Source: Cylindrodendrum hubeiense
Lineage: Eukaryota > Ascomycota > Sordariomycetes > Hypocreales > Nectriaceae
NCBI GenBank assembly: GCA_014621425.1
Contig: JAANBB010000177.1
Location: 1-64,000 of the forward strand
Direction of reading: 5' to 3'
Length of the DNA stretch: 64,000 nt
Part shown: piece by piece, positions 1 through 10,575 of the stretch
Numbering within the stretch: the first letter of the stretch is position 1
How the letters are laid out: every line of letters begins with the position of its first letter
Program-made: the position numbers and the translations under genes
Notes under the pieces: model-generated
The model's database searches: none
What the model was told of the DNA's origin: nothing
Seen by the model: the letters and a program-made list of their open reading frames with translations, nothing else

Positions 1-142
1 CTTGTTGGTAACCACCACCACCGCCCTGTTGGTAGCCACCACCGCCGCCTTGTTGGTAACCACCACCGCCTTGTTGGTAGCCTCCGCCGCCTCCGTGGTG
101 GCCCTGCGAGCCGTTGTGGCCTTGGCCGGGATAGTAGGACAT
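1..142 (-). CDS. N-terminus of a Gly/Tyr/Gln-repeat protein, cut by the window edge
   Basis: Read leftwards from the ATG at 140-142, an open frame runs to the window edge without a stop (47 codons plus one base). It begins MSYYPGQGHNGSQGHHGG and continues as repeated blocks of four or five glycines followed by Tyr-Gln-Gln. The body of the protein lies outside the window, so the family cannot be assigned. Gly/Tyr/Gln-rich leaders of this kind occur on fungal metacaspases, annexins and penta-EF-hand proteins; a metacaspase is my first guess and is weak. The gene is divergent from the WW-domain gene at 1625, with about 1.5 kb between the two starts, and both products carry Tyr/Gly/Gln-rich low-complexity sequence. 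Confidence 0.6.
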   Translation of the reverse strand, partial: MSYYPGQGHNGSQGHHGGGGGYQQGGGGYQQGGGGGYQQGGGGGYQQ

Positions 143-1624
143 GATCGTTGGAAGGGAACCCTCGCGCGGCCCAGTACCGGGGAGAAAGATGGATGTGGAG
201 GTGAGGTCGACACGGGTGCTGTCAGCGCGCCGCAAGAGCTTGTCGTGACGGGCTGCCTGTTGGTGTTCGGAGTACGTACGCACGTCGTGCGGAAGCGGGG
301 TCCACGCGAGCGTCTGGATGCAGCCCGGACACTGCGGGCAGCTCCATGAGCGGGCGCTACTGGCGGGGGTCCTCCGTGCTAGCCTCCCAGCCCTCCCAGG
401 CCCAACTGGACGGGTGTCCACTACGAGCCAGTGGGACGGGTGGAACCCTCGGCGTGGGCAGAGATTCCCAGCGCCGCCAAGGGTCCTGCGTACAGGGCTG
501 CTGACAGGCTACGGGCGCCGTGCGACAGGCGGCATTGCGGGGGGCGGCCTCCCAGCAGCTTGGCGCTGCAAGCTCCCCCTCCATCCCTCGGGGGCACTCA
601 GCAACGCCGCAGCCCCTCAATCATGACGAGCTCAGGATGAACTTCCGTCGAAACAACCACAACCGCCCGACCCCTGAGAGACCCGGCTGTGGTCCGGAGA
701 TTGCGCGCATTTGTCTACGCTGCGCCTCGGCGGCAGCCCGCGCTCTTGTTCCCAAGGGAACAACATGCCACGTAGTGGAGGAACGAGGCATGTGTACTGT
801 ACACGATACTTGATACACGATACTACACAGGAGGCAGGCTTCGCACCGTGCTTGCCTGTGTGCGTGCCGCTAACCGGCGCGTGAGTTGCATTGAGTGTGA
901 GGCAATTCGTACCGAGCACTCCACTGGAGTTCTCCATATTTCCACCACAAGGTAGCGGTACCGAGGTCAACTCGCCAGTTGCTCGTAGCTTCGGGGGGAA
1001 GCTAGAGCTCTCGGGGGATTAGATGAGGTCGAAAGCCCCTAAAACCAACCGTCCGCTGTCGTAAACCAGCGCTGAGGAACGCTCGGGCTCTGTCAAAAGG
1101 GTCCACCCTGCCGCCGGAACGGCCCGCCAGGCTGCCCGTTTGGGCCACCACCATCAGTGAATGGCTACCCCGTAGTCACATTCCATGATATACCATGGCC
1201 CCGTAGACACATGCGATGCCCGTGTGTGAATCTGTATCAGTCTGTAACAGAGCCAAGGATCCATGCTGCACACATAGCCACACCCACGTTTGCACGTAGT
1301 AATTACCTGCATTCCCAGGTACCTGAACACCTGCACTGACTGCAACCAACCTGCAGTTATTGGCCGCCAGCTACCCGCATCCACACTCTCCACCTCGCCA
1401 ACTGACTGCCCGCTGCCTCCCACGAGCTTACACCCGGTCCTCCCGTCAAACATCAAAGAGGCCGCCCCTCAGCCAGGCCTATTTCTTCTCGCGTTTCCCT
1501 CGTCTCCTTCCTCCCCTTTCTTCTCTCCCTCATCATCCTCCCCTCGAACCTTTCCCTCCTCCAAATCACACCTAAAACCCGGAAACCACCCTCTATCAGA
1601 GGCCAATTCCACCCCATCATCACC
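143..1624. other. divergent intergenic region with CT-rich leader
   Basis: No credible gene is seen between the left-edge gene and the WW-domain gene. The stretch from about 1470 to 1570 is strongly pyrimidine-rich (runs of TCC, CTC and TTC), as is common in the leader or core promoter of well-expressed filamentous-fungal genes, and it ends some 55 nt before the WW-gene start codon. Short open frames here have no recognisable domain or codon pattern. Confidence 0.5.
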
Positions 1625-2805
1625 ATGTCGTTTTTCAAGAACATCCAAAAGGAGTTTCAAAACCTCGGACTCGGAGGCGATAAGAAGGAGGAAGCCTCCT
1701 CCGCACCTCCTGAGGGTAAGACATCTCTTCCTCCACTCTTCACTCTCCCTGAATCTTGTAGCATTTGTTCGCTGAGGTTTACGTGAACTAACACTGTTAT
1801 CTCTTAGGCCAGCGTGGTTATGGCTATCACGGTGAGGGCGGCCAGGGCGGTACTCCTCCCGCGCAGTACTACGCCGCTCCTCCCCAACCCGGATATCAAC
1901 CTCCCTCCGACAAGCCTGCTCTCCCCGAGGGCTGGACTGCCCAGTTCAACCAGGAACACCAGCGCTGGTTCTACGTCGAGGTAGCCACCGGCCGCTCCCA
2001 GTGGGAGGCTCCTCGCGTCTACAATGCCCCTCCCGCACCTCCCCCGGATTCTCGCCCTCCCATGGAGTCGCACGGCTCTGACGGATCCCGTGGCTACGGC
2101 GGTGCTCCCGGTTACGGAGGCGCTCCCGGCTACGGCGCTCCCGCCCCTGGCGGCTACGGTTCTCCCGCCCCTGGCTACGGCTCTCCTGCTCCTGGCTACG
2201 GAGGCGCCCCGGGATACGGTGCCCCTCCCTCCGGCCACGGTGGTGAGTACGGCGGTGGACATGAGAACCGCGGGTATGGGCAAGACCAAGGTTACAACCA
2301 GGGCCAGGGCCAGGGCTACAACCAGGGCTATGGTGGTGGACACGACAACCAGGGCTACAACGGTGGACACGACAGCCAAGGCTACAGTGGTGACCGCGGC
2401 GAGAACAAGGAGAAGAGCGATAAGAAGGGACTGCTTCTCGGTGCCGCTGGCGGTCTCGCCGTGGGCGCTATCGGTGGCGCCTTGATTGCCAACGCTCTCG
2501 ACGACAGCGATGACGAGCACCATGCAGCTCCTGCCCCCGCCCCCGCTGCCGAATACAACACCTACAACACTTACAACTCTGACGCTCCCCCCGCTGGGTC
2601 CGGCGGAGGCGACGATGGCCCCCCTGCCGTCCTCCCCGCCACCGACGAGGATGGAGACTCTGTGTCATCAAGTGACCGCGAGGACGTCCAGGAGGCCCGT
2701 GAGGAGTACGAGGAGCAGCTTGCCGACTCGGACGCTAGCCAGAGCGATATCGAGGAGGCCCGCGAGGAGTACGAGGAGGCGTATGAGGAGACCTATGAGG
2801 ACTAA
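1625..2805 (+). CDS. WW-domain protein with YG-repeat region and glycine zipper
   Basis: Exons 1625-1715 and 1808-2805 give 362 residues; the 92-nt intron has a GTAAG donor and CTCTTAG acceptor. Residues about 67-99 form a WW domain with both signature tryptophans (W73, W96) and the aromatic WFY core, so it should bind proline-rich ligands. Residues about 116-230 are low complexity, first GYG/APGYG/PAPGYG and then NQGQGYNQ-type repeats. Residues 238-261 are hydrophobic with spaced glycines (LLLGAAGG, VGAIGGALI), a glycine-zipper-like segment that could insert in or contact membrane. The C-terminus (about 321-362) contains two similar acidic units, each with EAREEYEE, likely helical. The role is unknown; an adaptor scaffold is inference. 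The gene is divergent from the Gly/Tyr/Gln-repeat gene on the left. Confidence 0.88.
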
Positions 2806-4553
2806 GCTGTCTGTCTGATGAGCAACGACCACACACGCGCGCACGACACGTTCGATATCCAATCAAGTTTAAGCTAGTATAGCAGGGGCAGGGCCGGGTG
2901 CATAGCAGTTTAGGACCTTTCCGTTAGGCAATGAACACCTTTTTTTTTTCGCTCATATATTGACCCTCGTGCTTATGCTTGTGCTGGCTTAGACGGTGTC
3001 TTGGCGGCAGCGTCTTGGCGACCGCGTCTTGGCGGCCGCTGCCTCTCACAGTGACAGTCGCGTTTCAACGAGAAATATGTCCATCTTGGCAGCGGGCGAA
3101 TGAGTGGTCCGGTGCTGCATTGCGTGCTGTCCATTGCCCGGAGAGAGCTCCCACGGCTTGGCCCTCACGCCATGGCTCTCTTGGCCGCAACGACCCCGGC
3201 GTCCCTCCTTGGCGTCCAGGCGCCGAGCCCGCGAGCTTCGCTTATCGGCACGGAGCCAAGACGTCTGCGCTCCACTTCGTCTCACCCGGCGCCTGTTTGC
3301 CGGCGTTCTGGACGGGCTGGGCCATGCACCCGCCAGGCGCCGAGCCCTACAACCCTCCAGCAGAGAGCCCCATGGGCTTGGCAGGACCGCACGCATCCCC
3401 CAGAGCGCCTGCTGCGTCTTTGCACAGCCTCGTTTTGTGGTCCCCAGCCCTGCTGCGCTGGTGTCCTGTCGTCCTTGGCTGCTTGGCTGCAGCCCGTTTG
3501 TCGGGCCCAGGACCCCGAGGCGCCAGTGGCCCACTATAGGTGGATGTACGTGCTCCGTTCCTTGGCATTTATCGCAGACCGACACACCTACACGTGTGAA
3601 ACTTTTCTTGCGAGAGCCGTATACTTCGTCAAGACCTGCTCTGCAAAGTACGCACCGAGGCGGGAAATAAAACACACACAGGGCCGGCGTGGATCCCAGT
3701 GAGGCTGTGTCGAGACCGGCCGCCCGCATGCACCACATACATGTACTCGCGACTCTCGTGCCGGCAGATCCCCTCATCCCAATGACAGTGCCCCTTGCGC
3801 GCCACGACAACGCCGCCCCCGGAACTCAGTGCCGACGGAGACGCACGACACACAAAGAGCCGAGATGGGATGGGAGTCTCAATAAGCCTTATATTAAGCT
3901 CAGCGATCGGGCGAAACAAGCATTCGTCCTAGGAAGCTTGTCCCCAGAGTCAAGGCTCTCTCTCGGATGCTGGGTGCCGAGCAAAGCGCGGTCAGACAGG
4001 GAGTTTGGCAGAGACAATGTGATGAGCTTGGCGTGCAGGGTGCCAAGGGAGTCACGAGGGTAAGGATAAGCGGCGAGGTAGAAAGAGGCTGGTATTTTAC
4101 GGTTTTGAGACGGTACGTTGACTATCCCTCCCGTTTGGAGATACGGCGAAAAGGGAACGTTGGTCCATGCTTGATCCATTGTGCTAGAGAATTACTGATA
4201 GGTTGTATTTTCTGCTCTGCAAACTCTTCTGCCTGTGCCAATTCCAGTGCCAAAGCTCTCTGCTATCCCGTGTTTTCCTGTTGCCAGCAAACTATCGACG
4301 TTGTGTGAAGCCTCGTGCTCTTGGGAACCCGTCCAGGTGCAGTCCAAGTCCAACCATACTTATTCAGTCAACCGCTCAAACCGTGAGGCCAAAACTTCCC
4401 CTTATCTCTTTCCAAAGCCAAAGAACTATGACACTGATTCGTAACTAGGAATCTCAGCCTGCTCCACTGTCGTCCAGTGGGTGGGTATCTGCCGCTCCTC
4501 CTCGTCCACGTCTCGATCGTCATCCTCGTCAACCATGATACTACAAACTTCGA
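2806..4553. other. intergenic region, no gene seen
   Basis: About 1.7 kb between the WW-domain gene and the convergent LURP-one-related gene. A T-rich run at about 2939-2950 may belong to the WW gene's 3' end. A 254-codon open frame on the minus strand (3046-3810) is Arg/Ser/Gly-rich, has no domain and overlaps other open frames in a GC-rich stretch, so I do not call it a gene. Confidence 0.5.
2998..3039. repeat. three 14-bp tandem units
   Basis: Three consecutive units of the form GTCTTGGCGRCMGC lie at 2998-3011, 3012-3025 and 3026-3039, differing at only a couple of positions. They sit in non-coding sequence about 190 bp downstream of the WW-gene stop codon. No function is evident. Confidence 0.8.
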
Positions 4554-5207
4554 TTACTTGTCGTTGTTCTTCTCGTCCATGCAGATGCACAGAGCGGCCA
4601 TGAGGGCCATGTCCACGTTGGGCGCAACCGTCAACGCGTACGTCTGCTGGCCGAACAGGAGGTCGCGCCCGCTGAGGACCTTGCGGTCGATGCGACCGAC
4701 CAGGGCGTTGCTGGCCTGGTCGTGGATCTCGGCCGAGTAATCGACCCAGTTGCCCTTCATGGTGAGGGTCTCGGCAGTGCCCTTGGAGGTGGTGAAGGTG
4801 GCCGTGGCCTTGGATCCAAGCACTGGAATGCAGCGTCAGCAATTCGGTTACCTCTACCAGGGTTCCAATTGAGGAAACTCACGCTTGAAGCCACTCTTGA
4901 CCTCCATAATCTTCTGACCCGCGGGTGTCTCGATGGCAAAGGTGGTGTGGATATGGAGATGCTCTTTGCAAATGTCAAACAGGTGGGTGCCGGCCATGTC
5001 GAAGACGGACTTGCGGCCCGAGATGGACATGACCTTGCCCTGCACCTTGAGGATGGGCTGCCCGTTGGCCAGCTTGATCTCGAAGCTATCGCCGGTCAGG
5101 GAGAGGACCTTCTCGCGCAGGATCAGCGTCTCCGACTGTCGCGCCACGAGGCTGTCGAAGATGGCCAGCTCGCGCGGGGCGGGCGGCAGCTGGAAGGCGG
5201 CGGACAT
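4554..5207 (-). CDS. LURP-one-related (tubby-fold) protein
   Basis: Exons 4883-5207 and 4554-4822 (transcribed leftwards) encode 197 residues; the 60-nt intron has a GTGAGT donor and TTCCAG acceptor, and the split codon restores the frame (SGFK-LLGSK). The protein shows the LURP-one-related layout: an early ETLILREK segment, a central ILKVQGKVMSISGRKSVFD stretch, then a strand-rich second half ending with a hydrophobic helix-like segment, VDMALMAALCICMDE. This family adopts the same fold as tubby C-terminal domains and phospholipid scramblases, and some plant members act in defence; the fungal function is not established. No signal peptide is seen, so it is probably cytosolic or membrane-peripheral. 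Length fits the family (about 190-220). The ATG at 5205-5207 is the first in frame. Confidence 0.87.
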
Positions 5208-7167
5208 TGTGAGGTGGGGTTATCGGCGACGGAGGGGTAAGTGGTGAGAGCTGTCGGCGTCGTGGATCGTCGGGAGCTGCGACGAACTTCAGGTGGGGGA
5301 GACGGAGGGCGAACGGTAAGAAGTGGTGAGAGAGTCGGATGGAACAGCTGAGCTCTGGGATTGAAGCGGGCGGCATGGCCTGTCTTTAAAGGCTGCGACG
5401 AAATCCTCGCCGCCCAACCATGGCCGCGCAGCAGTCACATGGAAGCAAGCACCGCCCAAGAGCTGAAGAGCTGAAGGAGCTAAGGGCATCAACCGGCCGC
5501 CACCGACGGGGCCCGACATAGGGCTGATGCCAATGGAAGGGTCCATGCTAGTCCCCAAGACGCCTGGACGTGAATTACAGCATCGCCGGCGGGGGGCATT
5601 GGCGAATCGAGACGCCCTCGAGCGATTAGGCTCGCGACTACCGACGTACGGAGCCCAGAACGGCGGCAGCCGTGGCGTCTACGCTGCTGGAGCCTCTTCG
5701 TATCGTGGCGTTTCACAAGGCTGACTGCGTCGACAGCGAGGGACCGATGGATGGATCGGCTCGTCTTTGCGCTTGCGCCTGTCGCAAGGTTGTGGCCGGC
5801 AGTGAGGCCTCCGTTGTGGTGCTCTCAAGGTCCGGTGGGGTGGAGCTTTGTGACTTGTATTAGCGAGGGAGGGGAAAGGCCGTTGCATCAGCCCAGCACC
5901 ACTACCAAAGGTCCAATAGCTAGGGAGAGCTGACGCAGACCTACGTCGGTCCGCGACATCTCGGCGGGTGGTGTTGCGAAAGTCACCTCACTCTCGCAGG
6001 GCCATCACCGCTCAGGACAATGAAAGGCAGATGCTGCACCTCCAGCCCAAGCCTTCATGGCCCCGTTGCGGCCGACACCAACTTCATGCTCCCCAGCTAC
6101 GATTCGCCAGCCCGCCGTGTTGGCTGCCAATCCCCCTGCCGCTGGGCTGAACCGGCCCCAAAATAACTCCGCCCGCCCTTGTTACAGTGGGGACTCCCAT
6201 ATCCCGTCTCCAAGCGCATTATGGCCTCCGACGCATTGGCCTTGTGTTCCTTGAGGCTGAAAGGCATTGGATCGAGTGCGAGCGTACGGCATCGAGATGC
6301 AGGCTTTTGCCACGGCGTGCCGCCGTCTGGAATGCCGGATCTTTGTGGGCGTGCATCAAGCGCCGTCAGCCATGTAACCCGGTATGCGCCTCGTACGCCG
6401 TTGTGACACAATTTCTACACAAGCTACAACAGCCTCCATTCAGAGCCTTTGTTCTGTCCTAGTTGGATGCATTGACAGTAGCCCGCCCAGCTCCCACATT
6501 GGACGCTTCCCTCTGCTAAACAAACATTTCCCGCCATAATAGTTCGTGACAACGGCGCTGCACTTTGGGTGTGGCGTCAAGCCAAGATGCTTAAAACCAC
6601 CGGCGCAACATTCAGCAATAACCTAATGTGCGGGTCGATTTTTTCAGGTCTCGACAGGTCAGCTGGAAGACGTTAATTCCGTCCCCTCACCGACGTACAA
6701 ACGTACAACGTGGATAGTCGTAGCTAGCCATAGCTAGCCGTAGCTTGTGCCAGCTGCCCTTCAGAAAGCTCTACAATGTAAGGACTCGATCATGTACCAA
6801 AGATGTTGGTGTCCCCCCGTTCGCTATGTCTCAACTCATTGTCTCAGACACGAGGTTGGTCAACTGTTTGAGGCGGAAGGCAAAGTGTCTAGATCCCGCT
6901 GTCAATCACAATTTCGGCTTCCTTCATTAAATAACCTTGTTTGTCACTAGCGAGTCTTCGAGTTTGGCAGATGCTTGTTCATTTGACACGGAAAAAGGCT
7001 GCGAGATATTCAAGATATACTAGTCATCGTAGCAGTAAAGAAATCAATGGCAACATCCTGAAAAGTCTATCCTTGGTCTATCGGCGAATACAATAAACAG
7101 ATCTCGTTCCCGAGATAGCGGTCAAGCCACACTGTTAATGGGCTTCATTATCCATCCAATCTGACAT
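5208..7167. other. intergenic region, no gene seen
   Basis: Nearly 2 kb between the LURP-one-related gene (5' side) and the EglC-type gene (3' side). Only short open frames without domains are present. A small cluster of near-identical TAGC(T/C)GTAGCT-like words occurs around 6715-6745. No TATA, tRNA or transposon signature was recognised. Confidence 0.5.
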
Positions 7168-8508
7168 TTACAGAACCAGAGCAGCAACAACGGCAGCGAT
7201 GCCACCGACAGAGATCATCTTGAGGGTGGAGGCACCGGAGTCGACAGTACTGGGGGTAGACGAAGCACCAGTGGTCTCGGTGCTAGAGCCGGAGTCGGAG
7301 CCGGAGCTAGAGTCGGAGCCAGAGTCGGAACCAGAAGAGCCGGAGCCGGAAGATCCAGTGGGAGTGGACGAGGCATCCTCGGTCTCAGTGGCAGTCGTGT
7401 TGGAGTCAGTACCAGTGGGCTTGGAGAAGCTGCTGGTCTCAGTCTCAGTGGAGTCATCAGAGCTCTCAGAGTCAGTCGACTTGGAGTCCTCAGCGTCGGT
7501 GGACTTGGAGCTCTCGGTGGTCTTGGTCTTGGTTGAGACAGCCTTGGAGGTGGTGGTCTCGCTCTTGGCCTTGCAAGTCAGATCGAAGCGGGGGGTGGTA
7601 GACAGGTCGTTGGTGATGGCGAACTTCATGGTGTTGTCGGGGTTGGAGTCACGGAGGTTGTACCAGAAGGTGGGGACCTTGTTGAAGAGACGGTCGCAAC
7701 CGACGTCCTGCCAGTACTGCTGGGCGTTCTTGACGCTGGGAACAGCCTCGTCCCAGGTCTTTCCGCTGTAGGGCCATCCAGTCTCGGTAACCCAGACGGG
7801 CTTGCCGCCGACAGCAGCGACGGTGGCATCATAAGCCTTGTCGAAGAGGGCGCCAGCGTTGTCGATGGTGTTGCCCTTGTCGTTCTCGTAGTAAGGGTAC
7901 TCATCAACACCGACGAAGTCGACGGCGTCAATGACAGCCGAGTTGGTGGAGTTGGGCCAGACATCCCAGGTGTCGACATGGCCGATGGGGACATCGGAGA
8001 TGGCGCTGCTGGCAAAGGCCTTCTTGAAGTCCTTGATGAAGCTGACCAGGACATCGGGGTCGGCACCAACGCCAGAGTCGTTCTCGACACCGGTCTTGGA
8101 GTTGCGGTAAAGATCCTCGCTACCGATGGAGACACCGATGATGAGATCAGTGAAGTCAGAGCCATAGGTGGAGATGGCAGTCTTCAGGGCAGTGATCTCA
8201 TCGTCGATGTTGTCAGTGCCAGAGCACCAGACACCGAGAAGGATGGAGGTCTCGGTCTCGATGGCAGCCTCGAAAGCCTGGATGGGGTCGTTCGTGGAGT
8301 AGGCCTGGATGTTGGTGTACAGGCGCACGGCGTTGAAGTCACCGGGGGCGTTCTTGAGGCCCTGGGCAGTCACGAACTCAGCCTTGAAGTCGGCCTTGAA
8401 CTTGGCGGAGCGGTCAGCCAGGGTGGCACCGGAGTTGAAGCCGAGGTAGTTCTTGGCCGAGACGCCCACAGCGAGGGCGCTGGCAGTGAGGGTGGCGGAG
8501 ACACGCAT
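7168..8508 (-). CDS. eglC: GPI-anchored endo-beta-1,3-glucanase, GH17, EglC type
   Basis: A single exon of 446 residues. Residues 1-18 are a signal peptide (cut near VSA-KN). Residues about 19-312 form the glycoside hydrolase family 17 barrel. The probable acid/base is E131 in SIGSED, and the nucleophile is E242 in WVTETGWP; both sit at the family's usual places. Residues about 313-420 are a Ser/Thr-rich stalk with SGSDSGS-type repeats, expected to be O-glycosylated. The C-terminus is small residues followed by a hydrophobic tail (MISVGGIAAVVAALVL), as needed for GPI attachment. The enzyme should act on beta-1,3-glucan in the cell wall, in wall remodelling; this follows from the Aspergillus EglC family and is not shown here. 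Antisense Ser/Val/Glu-rich open frames across it are repeat shadows. Confidence 0.93.
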   Translation of the reverse strand: MRVSATLTASALAVGVSAKNYLGFNSGATLADRSAKFKADFKAEFVTAQGLKNAPGDFNAVRLYTNIQAYSTNDPIQAFEAAIETETSILLGVWCSGTDNIDDEITALKTAISTYGSDFTDLIIGVSIGSEDLYRNSKTGVENDSGVGADPDVLVSFIKDFKKAFASSAISDVPIGHVDTWDVWPNSTNSAVIDAVDFVGVDEYPYYENDKGNTIDNAGALFDKAYDATVAAVGGKPVWVTETGWPYSGKTWDEAVPSVKNAQQYWQDVGCDRLFNKVPTFWYNLRDSNPDNTMKFAITNDLSTTPRFDLTCKAKSETTTSKAVSTKTKTTESSKSTDAEDSKSTDSESSDDSTETETSSFSKPTGTDSNTTATETEDASSTPTGSSGSGSSGSDSGSDSSSGSDSGSSTETTGASSTPSTVDSGASTLKMISVGGIAAVVAALVL

Positions 8509-9318
8509 GATGGCTATTAGATATCAGGAAAAACGTTCACGGAAGCCGATTCGATCCAAATTAACGAATGTGGTGATTCAGCAAAGAGCGTATGAGAAAC
8601 AGCCCTGGGCAGAAAATGGCGATGAAAAAGAATGTCAGTTCCCAAAAAGAGCAATGGGAAGGAAAAAGCCGATTGAAGAAGTGAGGATGAAAGAGAAGAC
8701 CGGAACGTGATGAAATTAGGGGGATCGGGCCCGCTGGGGCGTGACACATCACGTGCATGCATAAAAATGGTGGTGATCGGGCGGGTTTGCCGGGTTTTAA
8801 GTTCTTGGCAGGGGAAGGTACAGGGAAGCTACAGGGAAGTTACAGCGAGGTGGACGGCAAAGTGGACCGCACAGTGGCAGTGGAATGATTGGGATTGGCG
8901 CTGGACCCGTCCCCAGAATAGAAACGGGGGCGCTGGGCCAATAGCGCAGACGCCGCCCCCCGCCGCCTCCCCAGTCTGAGAAGCGTCTCTCCTCAGTCTC
9001 TCCTCAGTCTCCCCTGCTTCGTATTAGCACCCCACTAACCCTAATCCAGTCGCTAATTTGCCTGATCGCCGATAGACAATCATAACAATGTCGCCTGAGC
9101 GGGCTGACGCCCTGGAATGATGTCGGTTTTTGTGAAGTGTCTCTGCTTTTACGCACAGCGCGGCTCATCCTTGCCGGCACCCTGGGCTTCTCCTTTTCGA
9201 ATCATTGCCTTTGGCTTTGGACTCTCCATCATCTTACCTCTTCGTGATGGCGTCTCCACCGCCATGCCTGCTGGCGGCTCCTTGGCCTTTCGATTCCAAG
9301 GTTGGATGCCAGCGATGC

Positions 9319-9362
9319 CAGCCGGTGTCCAGCCAGTGTCCAGCCAGTATCCAGGCAGTGTC
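9319..9362. repeat. four 11-bp tandem units
   Basis: Four consecutive units close to CAGCCAGTGTC are found at 9319-9329, 9330-9340, 9341-9351 and 9352-9362, each with at most one or two changes. They lie in non-coding DNA. Confidence 0.8.
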
Positions 9363-9498
9363 CATTCGCGACCGCCATCCTGCAAGGATCAACTCCCAAC
9401 AACACAACAAGGAATCAACGCGCCATCCCCTGTCACCAAATTCCACGTCGACATTGACTGACGCCGGCGAGATTACCGTCGTATCCAGGTGCAACCCT

Positions 9499-9522
9499 GT
9501 TCTGGATTTAGTTCTGGATTTA
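9499..9522. repeat. two exact 12-bp tandem units
   Basis: The word GTTCTGGATTTA occurs twice in direct succession (9499-9510 and 9511-9522), followed by a partial third start, GTTCT. It is non-coding. Confidence 0.85.
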
Positions 9523-10575
9523 GTTCTTCGGTATCGCTGTTGGCCCGCCTCCACACAGACTGCAACCATCATACATTGAAACATTCGTCCCGTTGGCTGA
9601 AGTCGGCGGCCAACAAACAACGACAGCGTGCCCAACTCCCTGGCTTGTGGTTTTCCCAACCTCAGCAGAGCGATTTTGTCGTATTGTAAAATCCACTCCG
9701 TCACATAACCTTAAAACCAAGGACGTCAATGCAGGTCCTGCCTTGCGCTTTGACTATTGTATCAGCAACTAGGGTCACCTCGCACGTTATACGGATTTAC
9801 AAGGTGGCCATGTTCGCTGTGGGTTTCGTCTCGCCCTTGATAAGTGGAGACGAGATCCTTCTGGCCCCATTTCTTCCTTTGATGAATCATCGCCGAAGCA
9901 ATTAACGATGGACGGCGATTGATGTCTTTGTCCAATCTGCAATAGGGGCATCCATCGTCAAACCCCAGATTCCCCTTCCGCATCGGCTAGACTGGTTGTT
10001 GGTGATCCAGGCGCTCGCCGCACATGAGGCTACTCAGAACGCAGCCCTCGGCCTCCGCCACCCCTGCGACCCCTGCAACCTACCAAACAACGCCGCTCTC
10101 CACGGTGGCTTGCCCTACCAGCTCAGACTCAGGACGCTTATCCAATCCTCAATCTTCGAATTCCCTATTTTAGACCGACACCCAGCTGACGCGGCTCATC
10201 TACTTATGCATGCCTATGCAGAGAGACCAAAGCAAACTACCAAGTATCCGTAAAGCCCATAGGGATCAAATATGTGCACTGTGACGTGACGTCGCCGCGA
10301 GAGTCAAAATACCCTAGAGTCTTGGCAAAAAGAAAATGGAGAGAAATAGGGACCATTACCCTCTGATATTTGGGAGTATGCTTAAGCATTATTGCAGCCT
10401 GGGGAAATCGAGGGCCCAGAAGTGACAGAAAAGAGAGTCAGTACTAAAGGATACGGTCATGAATATACAGTGGCATGTACGTTCACATTCACGGCGATGG
10501 TATAGGGGCCAAATTAGATTCGACGGAAAATATCATCTCAATTTGCCCGCATCTTCGCTGAGAAACTGCAGAATA

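Larger units (their letters stand above)
8509..10575. other. intergenic region upstream of the glucanase gene
   Basis: About 2 kb. On the minus strand the first 200 bases upstream of the glucanase start are C/T-rich, consistent with an active leader or promoter. The rest holds short tandem repeats (listed separately) and only short, domain-free open frames, so I call no gene. Confidence 0.5.

Noticed and set aside
3046..3810. Minus-strand 254-codon frame
   Set aside because: Arg/Ser/Gly-rich, no domain, overlapped by equally long frames on the plus strand; typical of GC-rich non-coding DNA.
7199..8520. Plus-strand frames over the GH17 gene (190 and 180 codons)
   Set aside because: They are antisense shadows of a GC-biased, Ser-rich coding exon, without domain or start context.
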